Origin: CAXMNX01 sp964194845
Lineage (GTDB): Bacteria > Pseudomonadota > Alphaproteobacteria > Rhodobacterales > Rhodobacteraceae
Direction: 5' to 3'
NCBI GenBank assembly: GCA_964194845.1
Contig: CAXMNX010000050.1
Coordinates: forward strand, 1 to 52,042
DNA length: 52,042 nucleotides
Shown: one piece after another, positions 26,032 to 35,055 of the stretch
Numbering within the stretch: the stretch's first letter is position 1
How the letters are laid out: each line of letters begins with the position of its first letter
Notes under the pieces: model-generated
Told to the model about the DNA's origin: nothing
The model's input: the letters and a program-made list of their open reading frames with translations, nothing else
Database searches by the model: none
Position numbers and translations under genes: made by a program

Positions 26032-27530
26032 ATGGCCGCGGAACTTCCCTCTCAAGCGCACGTTGTGGTTATCGGTGGCGGCATAATGGGCGTCGGTCTT
26101 GCCTATCATCTTTCGCATGAGGGCTGGAGTTCTGAAACTGTGCTGCTGGAGAAGGCCGAGCTGACCAGTGGCTCCACATGGCACGCGGCAGGCCAGATCA
26201 CGCAGTCCACTTCCTGCTATTCGCTGGGCAAATGCGTGGACTACAACATCCGGCTATATTCCGGCGGGCTGGAAGCTGAAACCGGACGGCCGGTCAACTG
26301 GCACGGCTGCGGGTCGTTCCGGCTGGCCTATACCGAGGACGAGATGGATTGGCTTCGCCACACATTGTCGGTTGCGCGACCAATGTCACCCGACAAGGGG
26401 ACAACTGGGTGGTTGAAACCGAAAAAGGGATCATTCGCTGCGAACATGTGGTCAACGCCGACGGGGCCTATGCCCGGCAGATGGGTGACTGGTCCGGTCT
26501 GCAATTGCCCATGACCTCGATGACGCATCATTATTTTGTGACCGAACCAGTGCCGATATTCGCCGATCTCGGAATAGCCGGGGCGGTTCACGAAGAAATC
26601 TACGGCTGGGAATGCCCGCGCTGGTTCGCCCGAAATGGCTTTGAACAGCGCGATCATTACTCTTTCCGACGAACCTCGGTCCACGACATGTTGGCACTGG
26701 AATGCAAAGCGGTTCGCCAGGCGGCGGGTCTTATGGACATATCCTCCTTCGCAAAAATCGAAGTATCCGGCGAAGGTGCCCACGAGTATCTCGACGGCCG
26801 TATCGCCAACCGGCTGCCCACAATTGACGGGCGGATTATTCTGACGCATCATTTGAATGAACGCAGTCGAATTGAAGCTGAATTGACCATCGTGCGTCTG
26901 GGCGAAAACTTGTTCTATTTGACCTGCGCGGCTTTCTTTGAGCAGCGTGTCGTGGACTGGCTCACACAACATATCCCGGACGGCGCAAATATTTTGATTG
27001 GCAACAACTCTGCTGAATACGGCGCGCTGGCCCTTCAGGGGCCAAGCGCGCGCGACATCCTTGGGCAATGCACCGACGCCGATCTGTCGAACGCGAAATT
27101 TCCATGGTTTTCGTCGCAGGACATCATGGTCGGCGGCCAGTATGTTCAGGCCATGCGGATGTCCTATGCCGGTGAACTCGGCTGGGAACTGCATGTGCCC
27201 ATGGCCCATCTCGGCCCGGTTTACGATGCGTTGACCACCGCCGGCACGCCACTTGGAATGCTCGATACCGGATCGTTCGCGATGAACGCAATGCGGATGG
27301 AAAACGCCTTCAAAGGTGCAGGCGAATTGACCAACGAAGTTACGCTGGCGGAGGCGGATGTGATGCGGTTCGTCAAGCTCGACAAGGACTTCATCGGCGC
27401 CGAACCCACGCGCACCAGTGAAGCGTCATCGCCGGAAAACCCCGAGCGGCGAGGGTATTGGCAAGGCCCGCCTACGATCCCGACAACCTGCGGCCCCCGC
27501 ACCGATGCAAAAATGGAACCTGCCCCATGA
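26032..27530 (+). pseudogene. Dimethylglycine/sarcosine dehydrogenase-like FAD-GcvT protein, multiply deleted
   Basis: The family is about 800 residues: an N-terminal FAD domain and a C-terminal aminomethyltransferase (GcvT-like) domain. Here about 500 codons remain in two frames. The first frame (26032 to about 26380) has VVVIGGGIMGVGLAYHL, ELTSGSTWHAAGQ and EDEMDWLRHTLSVA. Homology then jumps to CATNVTRQGDNWVVETEKG in another frame, so a large piece of the FAD domain is lost with a frameshift. Within the second frame FVTEPVP runs straight into IFADLGI and then AGAVHEEIYGWECPRWF, segments that are far apart in relatives. The GcvT half (GLMDISSFAKIEVSG, SYAGELGWELHVP) is intact. The last bases overlap the next gene. 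Confidence 0.75.
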
Positions 27531-28609
27531 ACCTTCCCGATTTTATGCGCGCTATGGTCACGATGGGCCACGGCGGTCTCGACCAGATGGTCTTTCACAC
27601 CGACTGGCCGCGCCCCGATCCGCGCGCCGGTGAAGTGCTGATCCAGGTTGGCGCCTGCGGCCTCAACAACACCGACGTTAACACGCGATCGGGCTGGTAT
27701 TCCAAAGCCGTCACCGATGCCACAACGGGTGATGCCTTCGCCGAAGTGAATGACGAAGACCCCGCATGGGGCGGCACGCCGATCACTTTCCCGCGCATTC
27801 AGGGGGCCGATGTCTGCGGTCAGATCGTTGCAGTGGGCGAGGGCGTGGATGAAGCGCGGATCGCTCAGCGTGTCATCACGGACAACTGGCTTCGTGACCC
27901 GAATGATCTTGAGAACAAAGAGAAAACTGGTTACTTTGGGTCAGAGTGCGATGGCGGATTTGCCGAATACACCGTCATGCCCGAAAGAAATGCCGTGCCG
28001 GTCACGTCAGACCTCAGCGACGCGGAACTTGCGACATTCTCTTGTTCGTATTCAACCGCAGAGGGCATGTTGACACGGGCCAAAGTCGGCGCAAACGACA
28101 CCGTGCTAGTGCCAGGTGCGTCGGGCGGCGTGGGCGGCGCGCTGGTGCAACTGGCCAAACGGCGCGGCGCGCGCGTGATTGCAATGGCGTCCGAGGCCAA
28201 GCACAAAGACGTTGCAGCACTTGGCCCCGACCGGATTTTGCCGCGCGCGCCCGATGATCTTCGCACCGCACTTGGCAGCGATAGGGTCACGGTTGTTGCA
28301 GATGTCGTGGGCGGCGAAAACTGGCCGCATATCATCGACATTCTCGAACGCGGCGGGCGCTACACCTGTTCGGGCGCGATCGCGGGGCCGATTGTTACCT
28401 TCGATCTGCGCACGTTCTATCTGCGCGACCTGACGTTCACCGGATCAACCGTGATTGACCCGGATGTGACCAGACAGCTGGTGCGCTACATCGAGGCAGG
28501 CGACGTCAAACCAGCACTTGCCGCCACCTATCCGCTGGAGAAACTGCACGAAGCTCAACAAGCGTTTATCGACAAACAGCACACCGGCAATATCGTTGTG
28601 GTTCCATGA
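27527..28609 (+). CDS. Zinc-type alcohol dehydrogenase family protein (MDR superfamily)
   Basis: A 360-residue medium-chain dehydrogenase starting MNLPDFMRAMVTMGHGGLDQ at ATG 27527, overlapping the preceding stop. It has GEVLIQVGACGLNNTDVNTRSGWYSK, PRIQGADVCGQIVAVGEGVD and the NADP-binding LVPGASGGVGGALVQLAKRRGARVIA. Full length, no sign of decay. It lacks the four-cysteine structural zinc loop of classical alcohol dehydrogenases, as is usual for this subgroup. It ends in a four-base overlap with dddQ. The substrate is unknown; it could reduce or oxidise acryloyl-type or betaine-derived intermediates. Confidence 0.82.
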   Translation: MNLPDFMRAMVTMGHGGLDQMVFHTDWPRPDPRAGEVLIQVGACGLNNTDVNTRSGWYSKAVTDATTGDAFAEVNDEDPAWGGTPITFPRIQGADVCGQIVAVGEGVDEARIAQRVITDNWLRDPNDLENKEKTGYFGSECDGGFAEYTVMPERNAVPVTSDLSDAELATFSCSYSTAEGMLTRAKVGANDTVLVPGASGGVGGALVQLAKRRGARVIAMASEAKHKDVAALGPDRILPRAPDDLRTALGSDRVTVVADVVGGENWPHIIDILERGGRYTCSGAIAGPIVTFDLRTFYLRDLTFTGSTVIDPDVTRQLVRYIEAGDVKPALAATYPLEKLHEAQQAFIDKQHTGNIVVVP

Positions 28610-29205
28610 CGACTGCAATCTGGCAGGCTGTGATTTCTGCGATGCGCGACGCACACGTTTCGCATCCCGATGTGTCGGCGTTTTGTGGGTTTCCCGATGA
28701 TATTGGCCGCCGGAAAGTGACAGCATTCCATATACCCGCCGCTGATCTGATGCGCTTTGAAACCGGCCTTGCCACATCCCGCAACACCGATTTCCGCGAT
28801 GCGCTTCTGGCTGCCGGGCCGCACGCGCAGTGGCGGGAAACATACAAAGACACCGATATCGGCGACGATTTTCTCAGCCGCTTCGGGTGTTATTGCCTGA
28901 TCGGTGACGGCGGGCCATTTGCCAGTGCGCAAATGCGGGCCTGGATCGTCTATATGCCGCCCCGTTTACACTATCGTTGGCATCACCACTTTGGCGAAGA
29001 GATGTATTTTGTTGTCGCGGGCGAGGCCGAGTTCTTTCGCAAGGGCGATCCGCCCGAGACGCTTCGATCAGGTGAAACCAGCCTGCACGAATCCAACCAA
29101 CCCCACGCCATGGAAACCCATGAAAGTCCCGTTATGGCTTATGTTGTCTGGCGCAGCGGATTTGACTCTTTGCCAATGCTGACACCGCCCGAGCCGACAC
29201 CATGA
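28606..29205 (+). CDS. dddQ: DMSP lyase DddQ-type cupin
   Basis: A 199-residue cupin of the dimethylsulfoniopropionate lyase family. The metal/catalytic set known for DddQ can be placed: Tyr123, His126, His128, Glu132 and Tyr134 in LHYRWHHHFGEEMYF, and His167 in SNQPHAME. These are offset by only three or four residues from the characterised enzyme. DddQ cleaves DMSP to dimethyl sulfide and acrylate in the cytoplasm. The gene overlaps its neighbours by four bases on both sides, so it is part of the operon whose first and fourth genes are broken. All catalytic positions are kept, so it is probably active. Confidence 0.82.
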   Translation: MTTAIWQAVISAMRDAHVSHPDVSAFCGFPDDIGRRKVTAFHIPAADLMRFETGLATSRNTDFRDALLAAGPHAQWRETYKDTDIGDDFLSRFGCYCLIGDGGPFASAQMRAWIVYMPPRLHYRWHHHFGEEMYFVVAGEAEFFRKGDPPETLRSGETSLHESNQPHAMETHESPVMAYVVWRSGFDSLPMLTPPEPTP

Positions 29206-30310
29206 AAATCACCCGCATCACCGTCTTTCGAAAAGACCTGCCGCTCGAACATCCCTACTGGCTGTCGGGTGGACGGCTGAAGTTCGACGTGCTGGATGCG
29301 ACATTCGTCAAGCTCGAAACCGACGAGGGGCTAACGGGCTGGGGCGAAGGCACGCCGTGGGGTCATACCTACGTCCCCGCGCACGGCCCCGGCATACGCG
29401 CGGGAATTGAAACGATGGCGCCGTTTGTCCTGCGCCTCGATCCGCGAAATGTGCGCGACATCGAACGCGCAATGGGCCTCGCACTGCCCGGACATCTCTA
29501 CGCCAAGTCGCCCATCGACATGGCGTGCTGGGACATTGCAGGTCAGGCGGCAGGCCGGAACATTGCGGATTTGCTGGGGGGAGGGCGCGCACGCCCGCAC
29601 CCATTGCGTCTTCGGTGGGCGCCAAGACAATCAAGGAAACCCGCGAGGTCATGGATCGCTATCGCGCCCGTGGTTATTGGGTGCATTCGGTCAAGGTCGG
29701 CGGCGATGTCGACTGCGATATTGAGCGGATCCGTGATGTTGAAGCCACGCGGCCAAAAGGCGAGCGCATTCTTTACGATGTCAACCGAGCTTGGACCCGG
29801 CAACAGGCTCTGCGCGTGATGAAAGCCACCGAAGACCTTGGCGTCATGTTCGAGCAACCCTGCGAAACACTGGATGACATCGCGGCAATCCGCCCGCTTC
29901 ACACGGCACCTGTCAGTGTCGATGAAAGCCTCGTCACATTGCAGGACGCCGCGCGGATCGGCCGCGACGGTCTGGCCGAAGTATTCGGGATCAAGCTGAA
30001 CCGCGTCGGTGGTCTGACCAAGGCCGCCCGGTTGCGCGATGTAGCACTTGCGCACGGGATCGATATGTTCGTCATGGCGACCGGCGGTTCTGTGCTGGCG
30101 GACACCGAAGCGCTGCATCTGGCCGCGACGATCCCCGATCACAACATGCTGGGCGTCTGGGCCTGCCAGGACATGCTGACCTGCGATGTCGCAAGCGGGC
30201 GCGGCCCGCGAAATATTGACGGTCACCTGCATCTGCCCGAAGAACCGGGCCTTGGCGTCCACCCGGACGAAGACGCGCTGGATAAGCCGGTGGCAAGTTA
30301 TGCGCCCTAA
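29202..30310 (+). pseudogene. Enolase-superfamily (mandelate racemase/HpbD-like) gene with a frameshift
   Basis: The N-terminal half (MKITRITVFRKDLPLEHPYW...SPIDMACWDIAGQAAGRNIADLLGG) is in one frame and the C-terminal half (PIASSVGAKTIKETREVMDRY...) in another. The frames switch at the six-G run near 29576-29581 in the direction expected from loss of one base. The downstream part holds the catalytic lysines in HSVKVGGD and GIKLNRVGG, and the acidic ligands in LYDVNRAW and VMFEQPCE. It resembles hydroxyproline-betaine epimerase and cis-3-hydroxyproline dehydratase, about 370 residues when repaired. It could be a real lesion or a sequencing error in a homopolymer. The start overlaps dddQ. Confidence 0.75.
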
Positions 30311-30314
30311 TACC

Positions 30315-30337
30315 TCCCCCTCCCGCCGGGAGGGGGA
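30315..30337. repeat. 23-base GC-rich palindrome downstream of the enolase-family gene
   Basis: Perfect 11-base arms TCCCCCTCCCG and CGGGAGGGGGA flank a central C, five bases after the enolase-family stop and before the aminotransferase start. A further G-rich GAGGGGGAGGA follows at about 30340. It may form a stem in the transcript. There is no U-run, so it is not a classical terminator; it looks like an intergenic repeat unit. Confidence 0.5.
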
Positions 30338-30358
30338 CCGAGGGGGAGGAAGCAATAA

Positions 30359-31191
30359 TTGAACCGCCTCCACACCCAGGCCGACTGGATCGCACGCGCC
30401 AAAGACGTGCTTCCTGCCGCCGGTTTTGGTAATTTCGACCCCGGCATTGTTATCGCTCGGGGGCGGGCGCGCGGGTTACCGACGAAGACGGCAACGAATA
30501 CATCGACTACCTGATCGGGTCGGGGCCGATGATCCTCGGCCACGGCCATGCGGAAGTCCTGGAAGCGGTATTCGAACAGCTTCCCAGCGGCACGACATTT
30601 TTCGCAACCAATGCTTTAGGCATTGAACTTGCAGAGGAAACCTGCCGCGCCGTCCCCTGCGCCGATCAGCTTCGATATGTCTCGACCGGCGGCGAGGCGG
30701 ATATGTATGCGATGCGACTGGCGCGCGCCTTCACCTGGCGCGCCGATATTATGGCGCATTTCGACAAGGCGTTTGTCGGCAAAGAACGCTGGCTGATGCA
30801 GCTTTTCACGCTGTCCGGCAATCCCATCGCCGCGGCTGTGGGCTTGAAAACGCTCGAAATTCTGCGCCGCGAGGGCCAATATGATCGCCTGCGAAATATT
30901 GGCGTGCAGGTTCAGGAACTCATCCAATCAGCGCTGGATCGGACCGGGCAAGATTTTCAACTGGTTGGCGACGAAACGTTGTTCGATGTCTTGTGCGCGA
31001 AAAGCCCGGTCCGCGATTATCGCGACACAAAATCGGCTGACACACCGCTAAACGAGCGGTTCAATGCAGCACTGCGTCGCGAGGGAATATTCAAAACTCC
31101 GGGCAAGACTTATCCTTGCCTTGCCCTGACCGACGATGATCTTGCCCGAACCGGTATCGCCTATCGGGCAGCGGCAAATATGCTTCTGTAG
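30359..31191 (+). pseudogene. Class III aminotransferase (GSAM-like) with frameshift and internal deletion
   Basis: Reading starts at TTG 30359 (LNRLHTQADWIARAKDVLPAAGFGNFDPGIVIARG), then shifts frame at the G-run near 30459 to TDEDGNEYIDYLIGSGPMILGHGHAEVLEA. The shift again matches loss of one base. Further on, YAMRLARAFTWR joins directly to ADIMAHFDKAFVGKERWLMQLFTLSGNPIAAA; in glutamate-1-semialdehyde aminotransferase-like proteins these segments are separated by roughly 150-170 residues containing the PLP lysine and the Asp that contacts the pyridine nitrogen. The remnant therefore lacks the active site. The junction is near 30736-30745, around a GGCGCGCC sequence. Confidence 0.78.
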
Positions 31192-31257
31192 TCTCGGCCG
31201 ACGTTTACAGCAGCAAAGACCTTCGGCATCTTGCGCGCAGGGAGGCTTCGCAATTCG

Positions 31258-32442
31258 ATGACCAAGACCGCACGCACCCAGGTCGCGATTATCGGCTCCG
31301 GTCCGGCTGGGCTGATGCTCGGCGCACTTCTGGCCAAGGCAGGCATCGACAGCATCATCATCGACCGCCAAAGCCGCGACTACATCGAAGGTCGCATCCG
31401 CGCGGGCGTTCTGGAATGGGGCAGCGTCGAAGCAATGATCGAGGCCGACGCCGGGGACCGAATGCTGGCCGAAGGTCTGCCCCATAACGGCTTTGACATC
31501 GCATTCGACGGCGACCGTTTTCGCATTGATCTCAAAGGGTTGACCGGCAAGCAGGTCATGATCTACGGCCAGACCGAAGTGACCCGAGACCTGATCGGGA
31601 AGCGACTGAGCGAAGGAAGACAGATTATCTTTTCGGCGGAAAATGTCCGGCCCCACGATCCGACGTCGGACAGCCCAAGGGTCACCTACGAAAAAGACGG
31701 CGAAAGCCACGAGATCCTGTGCGACTACGTTGCCGGATGCGATGGGTTTCACGGTGTGTGCACGCAGTCGATCCCCGGCGACATTCTAAAATCTTTCGAG
31801 CGCGTTTATCCATTCGGGTGGCTGGGTGTTTTGGTCGAAAAGCCACCAGTCAGCCATGAATTGATCTATGCCAATCACCAGCGCGGGTTCGCACTATGCT
31901 CGATGCGGTCCGAGACCCGAAGTCGGTATTACGTTCAATGCCCGGTCCAAGACAGTGTCGATGACTGGCCGGACAATCGGTTCTGGGAGGAACTTTCGAT
32001 CCGAATTGGGTCCGACGCCGCATCGAATTTGCAAACTGGTGACAGCTTCGAGAAATCCATCGCGCCGCTCAGGTCGTTTGTGGCCGAGCCGATGCGACAT
32101 GGGCGTCTCTTCCTGGCAGGCGACGCGGCGCATATTGTGCCACCGACCGGCGCGAAGGGGTTGAACCTTGCGATTGCCGACGTGCGTATGCTGGCCCGCG
32201 CATTGATCGCCAGCGTAAAGGAAGACAACGATCTGTGGATTGACCGCTATTCCGCCGATTGTCTGCGCAGGGTTTGGAAAGTCGAGCGTTTCTCATGGTT
32301 TATGTCGACGATGCTGCATCAGTTCCCCGACATGACACCCTTTGAAAAGCGTATGCAGCGGGCCGAATTTGACCATATCGTCGGTTCGGAAACGGCGGCG
32401 CGGTCGTTGGCCGAAAACTATGTCGGCTTGCCGCTGAACTAA
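31258..32442 (+). CDS. pobA: 4-hydroxybenzoate 3-monooxygenase PobA
   Basis: A 394-residue flavoprotein monooxygenase that matches PobA along its whole length. It has the FAD motif VAIIGSGPAGLMLGALLAKAGID, RIRAGVLEWGSV, YGQTEVTRDLI, the DG motif CDYVAGCDGFHG, YPFGWLGVLVEKPPVSHELIYANH and LAGDAAHIVPPTGAKGLNLA. The start at 31258 has GGGAGG upstream. It hydroxylates 4-hydroxybenzoate to protocatechuate with NADPH, feeding the pca operon 11 kb away. It follows the broken aminotransferase but looks fully intact. Confidence 0.93.
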   Translation: MTKTARTQVAIIGSGPAGLMLGALLAKAGIDSIIIDRQSRDYIEGRIRAGVLEWGSVEAMIEADAGDRMLAEGLPHNGFDIAFDGDRFRIDLKGLTGKQVMIYGQTEVTRDLIGKRLSEGRQIIFSAENVRPHDPTSDSPRVTYEKDGESHEILCDYVAGCDGFHGVCTQSIPGDILKSFERVYPFGWLGVLVEKPPVSHELIYANHQRGFALCSMRSETRSRYYVQCPVQDSVDDWPDNRFWEELSIRIGSDAASNLQTGDSFEKSIAPLRSFVAEPMRHGRLFLAGDAAHIVPPTGAKGLNLAIADVRMLARALIASVKEDNDLWIDRYSADCLRRVWKVERFSWFMSTMLHQFPDMTPFEKRMQRAEFDHIVGSETAARSLAENYVGLPLN

Positions 32443-32446
32443 CGCC

Positions 32447-33111
32447 TCAGGGCGCACTGAACAGGTTTGAATACTGGTCCCGCAAAATATTCTTCTGAAC
32501 TTTGCCCATGGCGTTGCACGGCAAAGTATCAACGAAGACCAGCTTGCGCGGCATCTTGAACCCGGCCAATTCGGAGCGCAGAGCGATCACAATCGCCTCG
32601 GTATCAAGTGTCTCGCCCGGCATCGCCACCAACACCCCCAGCACGCTTTCGCCAAAATCCGGGTGCGGCACACCAATGACCGCGCTTTCCAGAACCCCCG
32701 GTTGCCAGTCGAGCACAAGTTCGATCTCCTTTGGGTAAATATTGAAGCCGCCCGAAATAATCAGGTCCTTGTCTCGACCGACGATGCGAACATAGCCATC
32801 TTCGTCAATCCGCCCCAGATCGCCGGTAATAAAGAACCCGTCGTCCCGAAATTCGGCGCCTGTTTTCTCGGGCATGTTCCAATAGCCCTTGAAAATATTC
32901 GGGCCTTTCACTTCGATAAGACCGATATCGCCGTTCGTTACCGGCTGACCGCCGTTCGGCTCAACGATCCGAAGCGCCACGCCCGGCAAGGGAAACCCGA
33001 CGTTCCGGCCCGCGGTTCGCCGTCGTATGGATTGGACGCGCTCATATTGGTCTCGGTCATGCCATAGCGCTCCAGGATGCGGTGCTCGGTGCGGTTCTCG
33101 AACGCGCGTCG
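32447..33111 (-). pseudogene. matB: N-terminally truncated malonyl-CoA synthetase (MatB-like) remnant
   Basis: The C-terminal part of an ANL-superfamily acyl-CoA synthetase: GFPLPGVALRI, GPNIFKGYWNMPEKT, the hinge region DDGFFITGDLGRIDEDGYVRIVGRDKDLIISGGFNIYP and the catalytic lysine in CNAMGKVQKN. Upstream, the A5 motif ILERYGMTETNMSASNPYDGE is still readable but in another frame; the frames switch at about 33000, consistent with one lost base. Before about 33110 the frame hits a stop and the first ~280 residues, including the P-loop, are missing. It converges with pobA, four bases between stops. The sequence pattern fits MatB, which makes malonyl-CoA from malonate. Confidence 0.72.
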
Positions 33112-33159
33112 TCAAGGACGTTTGTCAGGCCCGCTGACTAAGGCGGCAACGGGCGGTGA

Positions 33160-33990
33160 TCAAGCCGGACCAAGGGCGCCTAAAACCCTGCGCGCAGCAG
33201 CTTCAACCGGCGCCTCAACCTCGCTCAATATTCCAACCCGATCAAAAAGCTGCGGGTCGGCGCTAACTGCCTCGCGCAGTGCCTGACCAAAAGCCATCCG
33301 CAACTCGGTCCCAATGTTGAATTTGCAGATGCGCGAGGTCCGCGCCAGATGGCTGCGCTGGGCAACCGGCACGCCCGAACCGCCGTGGATCACCAGCGGC
33401 ACCCGCGTTACTGCCTCGATCGCGCGAATGCGGGCCTCGTCCAACGCCCCTTCCTTGTTCTGCTGAAGGTGAACATTGCCGACCGAGATTGCCATCGCGT
33501 CCACCCCGGTTGCGTCGGCAAATTCAGCCGCTTCGGCGGGGTCGGTCCCTTCTGAGCGTTCGCCGCTCGCGTAGCCGACAAAGCCAATTTCGCCCTCACA
33601 CGACACCCCTGCCGCATGTGCGGCCTCGGCGATCCGGGCGGTGGCTTCAATGTTCTCCTGAAGCGGCAGGCGCGAGCCGTCGAACATAACGGAGGTGAAA
33701 CCGCAGTCTATCGCCTCACGGCATTCCGCGGCAGTGTAGCCATGATCCAGATGCGCGACGACCGGGACCGACGCGCCCTCGGCCAGATGCCGGAACATTT
33801 TACCCAGGACCGGAAGCGGTGTGTGCTTGCGACAGGACGGTCCGGCCTGAAGGATGACGGGCAGGCTTTCGGCCTCGGCTGCACGCACATAGGCGCGAAT
33901 ATCTTCCCACCCCAGACAAACAAGTCCACCCACCGCATAGCCACCACCAAGCGCGGGCTGAAGAACCTCTGACAAAGTTGATAGCGTCAT
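33160..33990 (-). CDS. Class II fructose/tagatose-bisphosphate aldolase family protein (IolJ-like)
   Basis: A 276-residue class II aldolase with zinc ligands in VVAHLDHGYTAAECREAIDCGFTSVMFDGS, CEGEIGFVGYASG, SVGNVHLQQ and VIHGGSGVP, and the phosphate-binding KFNIGTELRMAF. It is co-oriented with an IolC-like kinase three bases upstream. That pairing suggests cleavage of 6-phospho-5-dehydro-2-deoxy-D-gluconate, the inositol pathway, as IolJ does. Other inositol genes are absent here, so another ketose phosphate is possible. Confidence 0.8.
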   Translation of the reverse strand: MTLSTLSEVLQPALGGGYAVGGLVCLGWEDIRAYVRAAEAESLPVILQAGPSCRKHTPLPVLGKMFRHLAEGASVPVVAHLDHGYTAAECREAIDCGFTSVMFDGSRLPLQENIEATARIAEAAHAAGVSCEGEIGFVGYASGERSEGTDPAEAAEFADATGVDAMAISVGNVHLQQNKEGALDEARIRAIEAVTRVPLVIHGGSGVPVAQRSHLARTSRICKFNIGTELRMAFGQALREAVSADPQLFDRVGILSEVEAPVEAAARRVLGALGPA

Positions 33991-33993
33991 GCG

Positions 33994-34992
33994 CTAGCTT
34001 TCAGTTGGGCCGGGATGCGCGCCAAGAAAGTCGTTCAATTCGTTCGGATAGGGCATTGCGAGTGCGCACCCGGGCTTGCCCACAACAATCGCCGCACAGG
34101 CCGATCCTCTCAATACGGACGCCTTCAAACCCATCCCTTCGACAATTCCCGACAAAAGCCCCGCCATGAAACTATCGCCCGCGCCTGTCGGTTTCAGCGC
34201 ATCAACCTTGTAGATGCCGGTTCGGATCTCTTCGTCGCCCGCCAGAGTGATCGCGCCTTTCGGCCCCATTTTGTAGACCACAACGCTTGCGGTTGTCCGG
34301 GCCAGCTCGCGCGCCTTGTCCAGGCCCTTGGCGATATCGCCAGCCATGAACCCAAATTCTTCGTCATTGCCGACAATCATGTCGCTCAACGCCCCGGCGC
34401 GCGACAGAACATCGGCCGCAACTTGCGGCGACGGCCAGGAATAGGGCCGGTAGTCGATGTCAAAGATAACCGGCAATCCTTTGGCCCTTGCCATCTCAAA
34501 GGCATGGAACGCGGCACTCCGCGAAGGCTCGGCGGCGAACACGGTTCCCGCGGTGACGAACGCGCCAAAGGCAGAAAAATCCACCCGGTCGACATCCTCA
34601 GCCGTCACCTGGAAATCGACCGCACCATTGCGATAAAGCACTGTCTGATGGCCTTCCAGCACGCTTTCATAAACCGCAAGCGAAGTCCGGTATTCGCCAC
34701 CAAGCGTGCGGACATAGGTCGTGTCCACGCCATAGCCGTTCAGGTTCTTCGCACAAAACTCGCCCACAGCATCGTCAGACACAGACGTGACCAGCGCGGC
34801 TTTTGAGCCCAGCTTGGTCAGGCCGACGGCAATATTCGCAGACGACCCGCCAATCCCGCTTGCAAACATTTTGCCATCGCGCGTCTTGGTTCCGGGCGGG
34901 TCCGGAAACAGATCGATTCCCACGCGCCCAAAGACTGCGAAACACCCTTTTTTTATGCCATCGAATAGGTCTGTCATCGCTGCCGTCGTCAT
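33994..34992 (-). CDS. PfkB-family carbohydrate kinase (5-dehydro-2-deoxygluconokinase IolC-like)
   Basis: A 332-residue ribokinase-fold protein. The first PfkB signature is in GIGGSSANIAVGLTKLGSKAAL and the second, with the catalytic Asp, in DALKPTGAGDSFMAGLLSG. The segment PVIFDIDYRPYSW is typical of IolC. It would phosphorylate a keto-deoxy sugar acid for the aldolase encoded next. A perfect palindrome recognised by LacI-type regulators lies 40 bases upstream of its start. No strong ribosome binding site distinguishes the ATG at 34992 from that at 34977. Confidence 0.8.
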   Translation of the reverse strand: MTTAAMTDLFDGIKKGCFAVFGRVGIDLFPDPPGTKTRDGKMFASGIGGSSANIAVGLTKLGSKAALVTSVSDDAVGEFCAKNLNGYGVDTTYVRTLGGEYRTSLAVYESVLEGHQTVLYRNGAVDFQVTAEDVDRVDFSAFGAFVTAGTVFAAEPSRSAAFHAFEMARAKGLPVIFDIDYRPYSWPSPQVAADVLSRAGALSDMIVGNDEEFGFMAGDIAKGLDKARELARTTASVVVYKMGPKGAITLAGDEEIRTGIYKVDALKPTGAGDSFMAGLLSGIVEGMGLKASVLRGSACAAIVVGKPGCALAMPYPNELNDFLGAHPGPTES

Positions 34993-35031
34993 AGCCGGGC
35001 CTTGATTTGCATCCCCGCAATGCTACCGGCT

Positions 35032-35047
35032 TTGCAACCGGTTGCAA
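35032..35047. promoter_or_regulatory. LacI-type operator upstream of the PfkB kinase
   Basis: TTGCAACCGGTTGCAA is a perfect 16-base palindrome with the central CG of LacI/GalR-family operators. It lies between the lacI stop and the kinase start. The same core recurs in front of lacI itself at 36103-36116, so one regulator probably controls both transcripts. Confidence 0.75.
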
Positions 35048-35055
35048 GAAATAAT

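Noticed and set aside
29570..29590. Programmed ribosomal frameshift in the enolase-family gene
   Set aside because: No slippery heptamer with downstream structure is evident and neighbours carry plain disabling lesions, so mutation or sequencing error is simpler.
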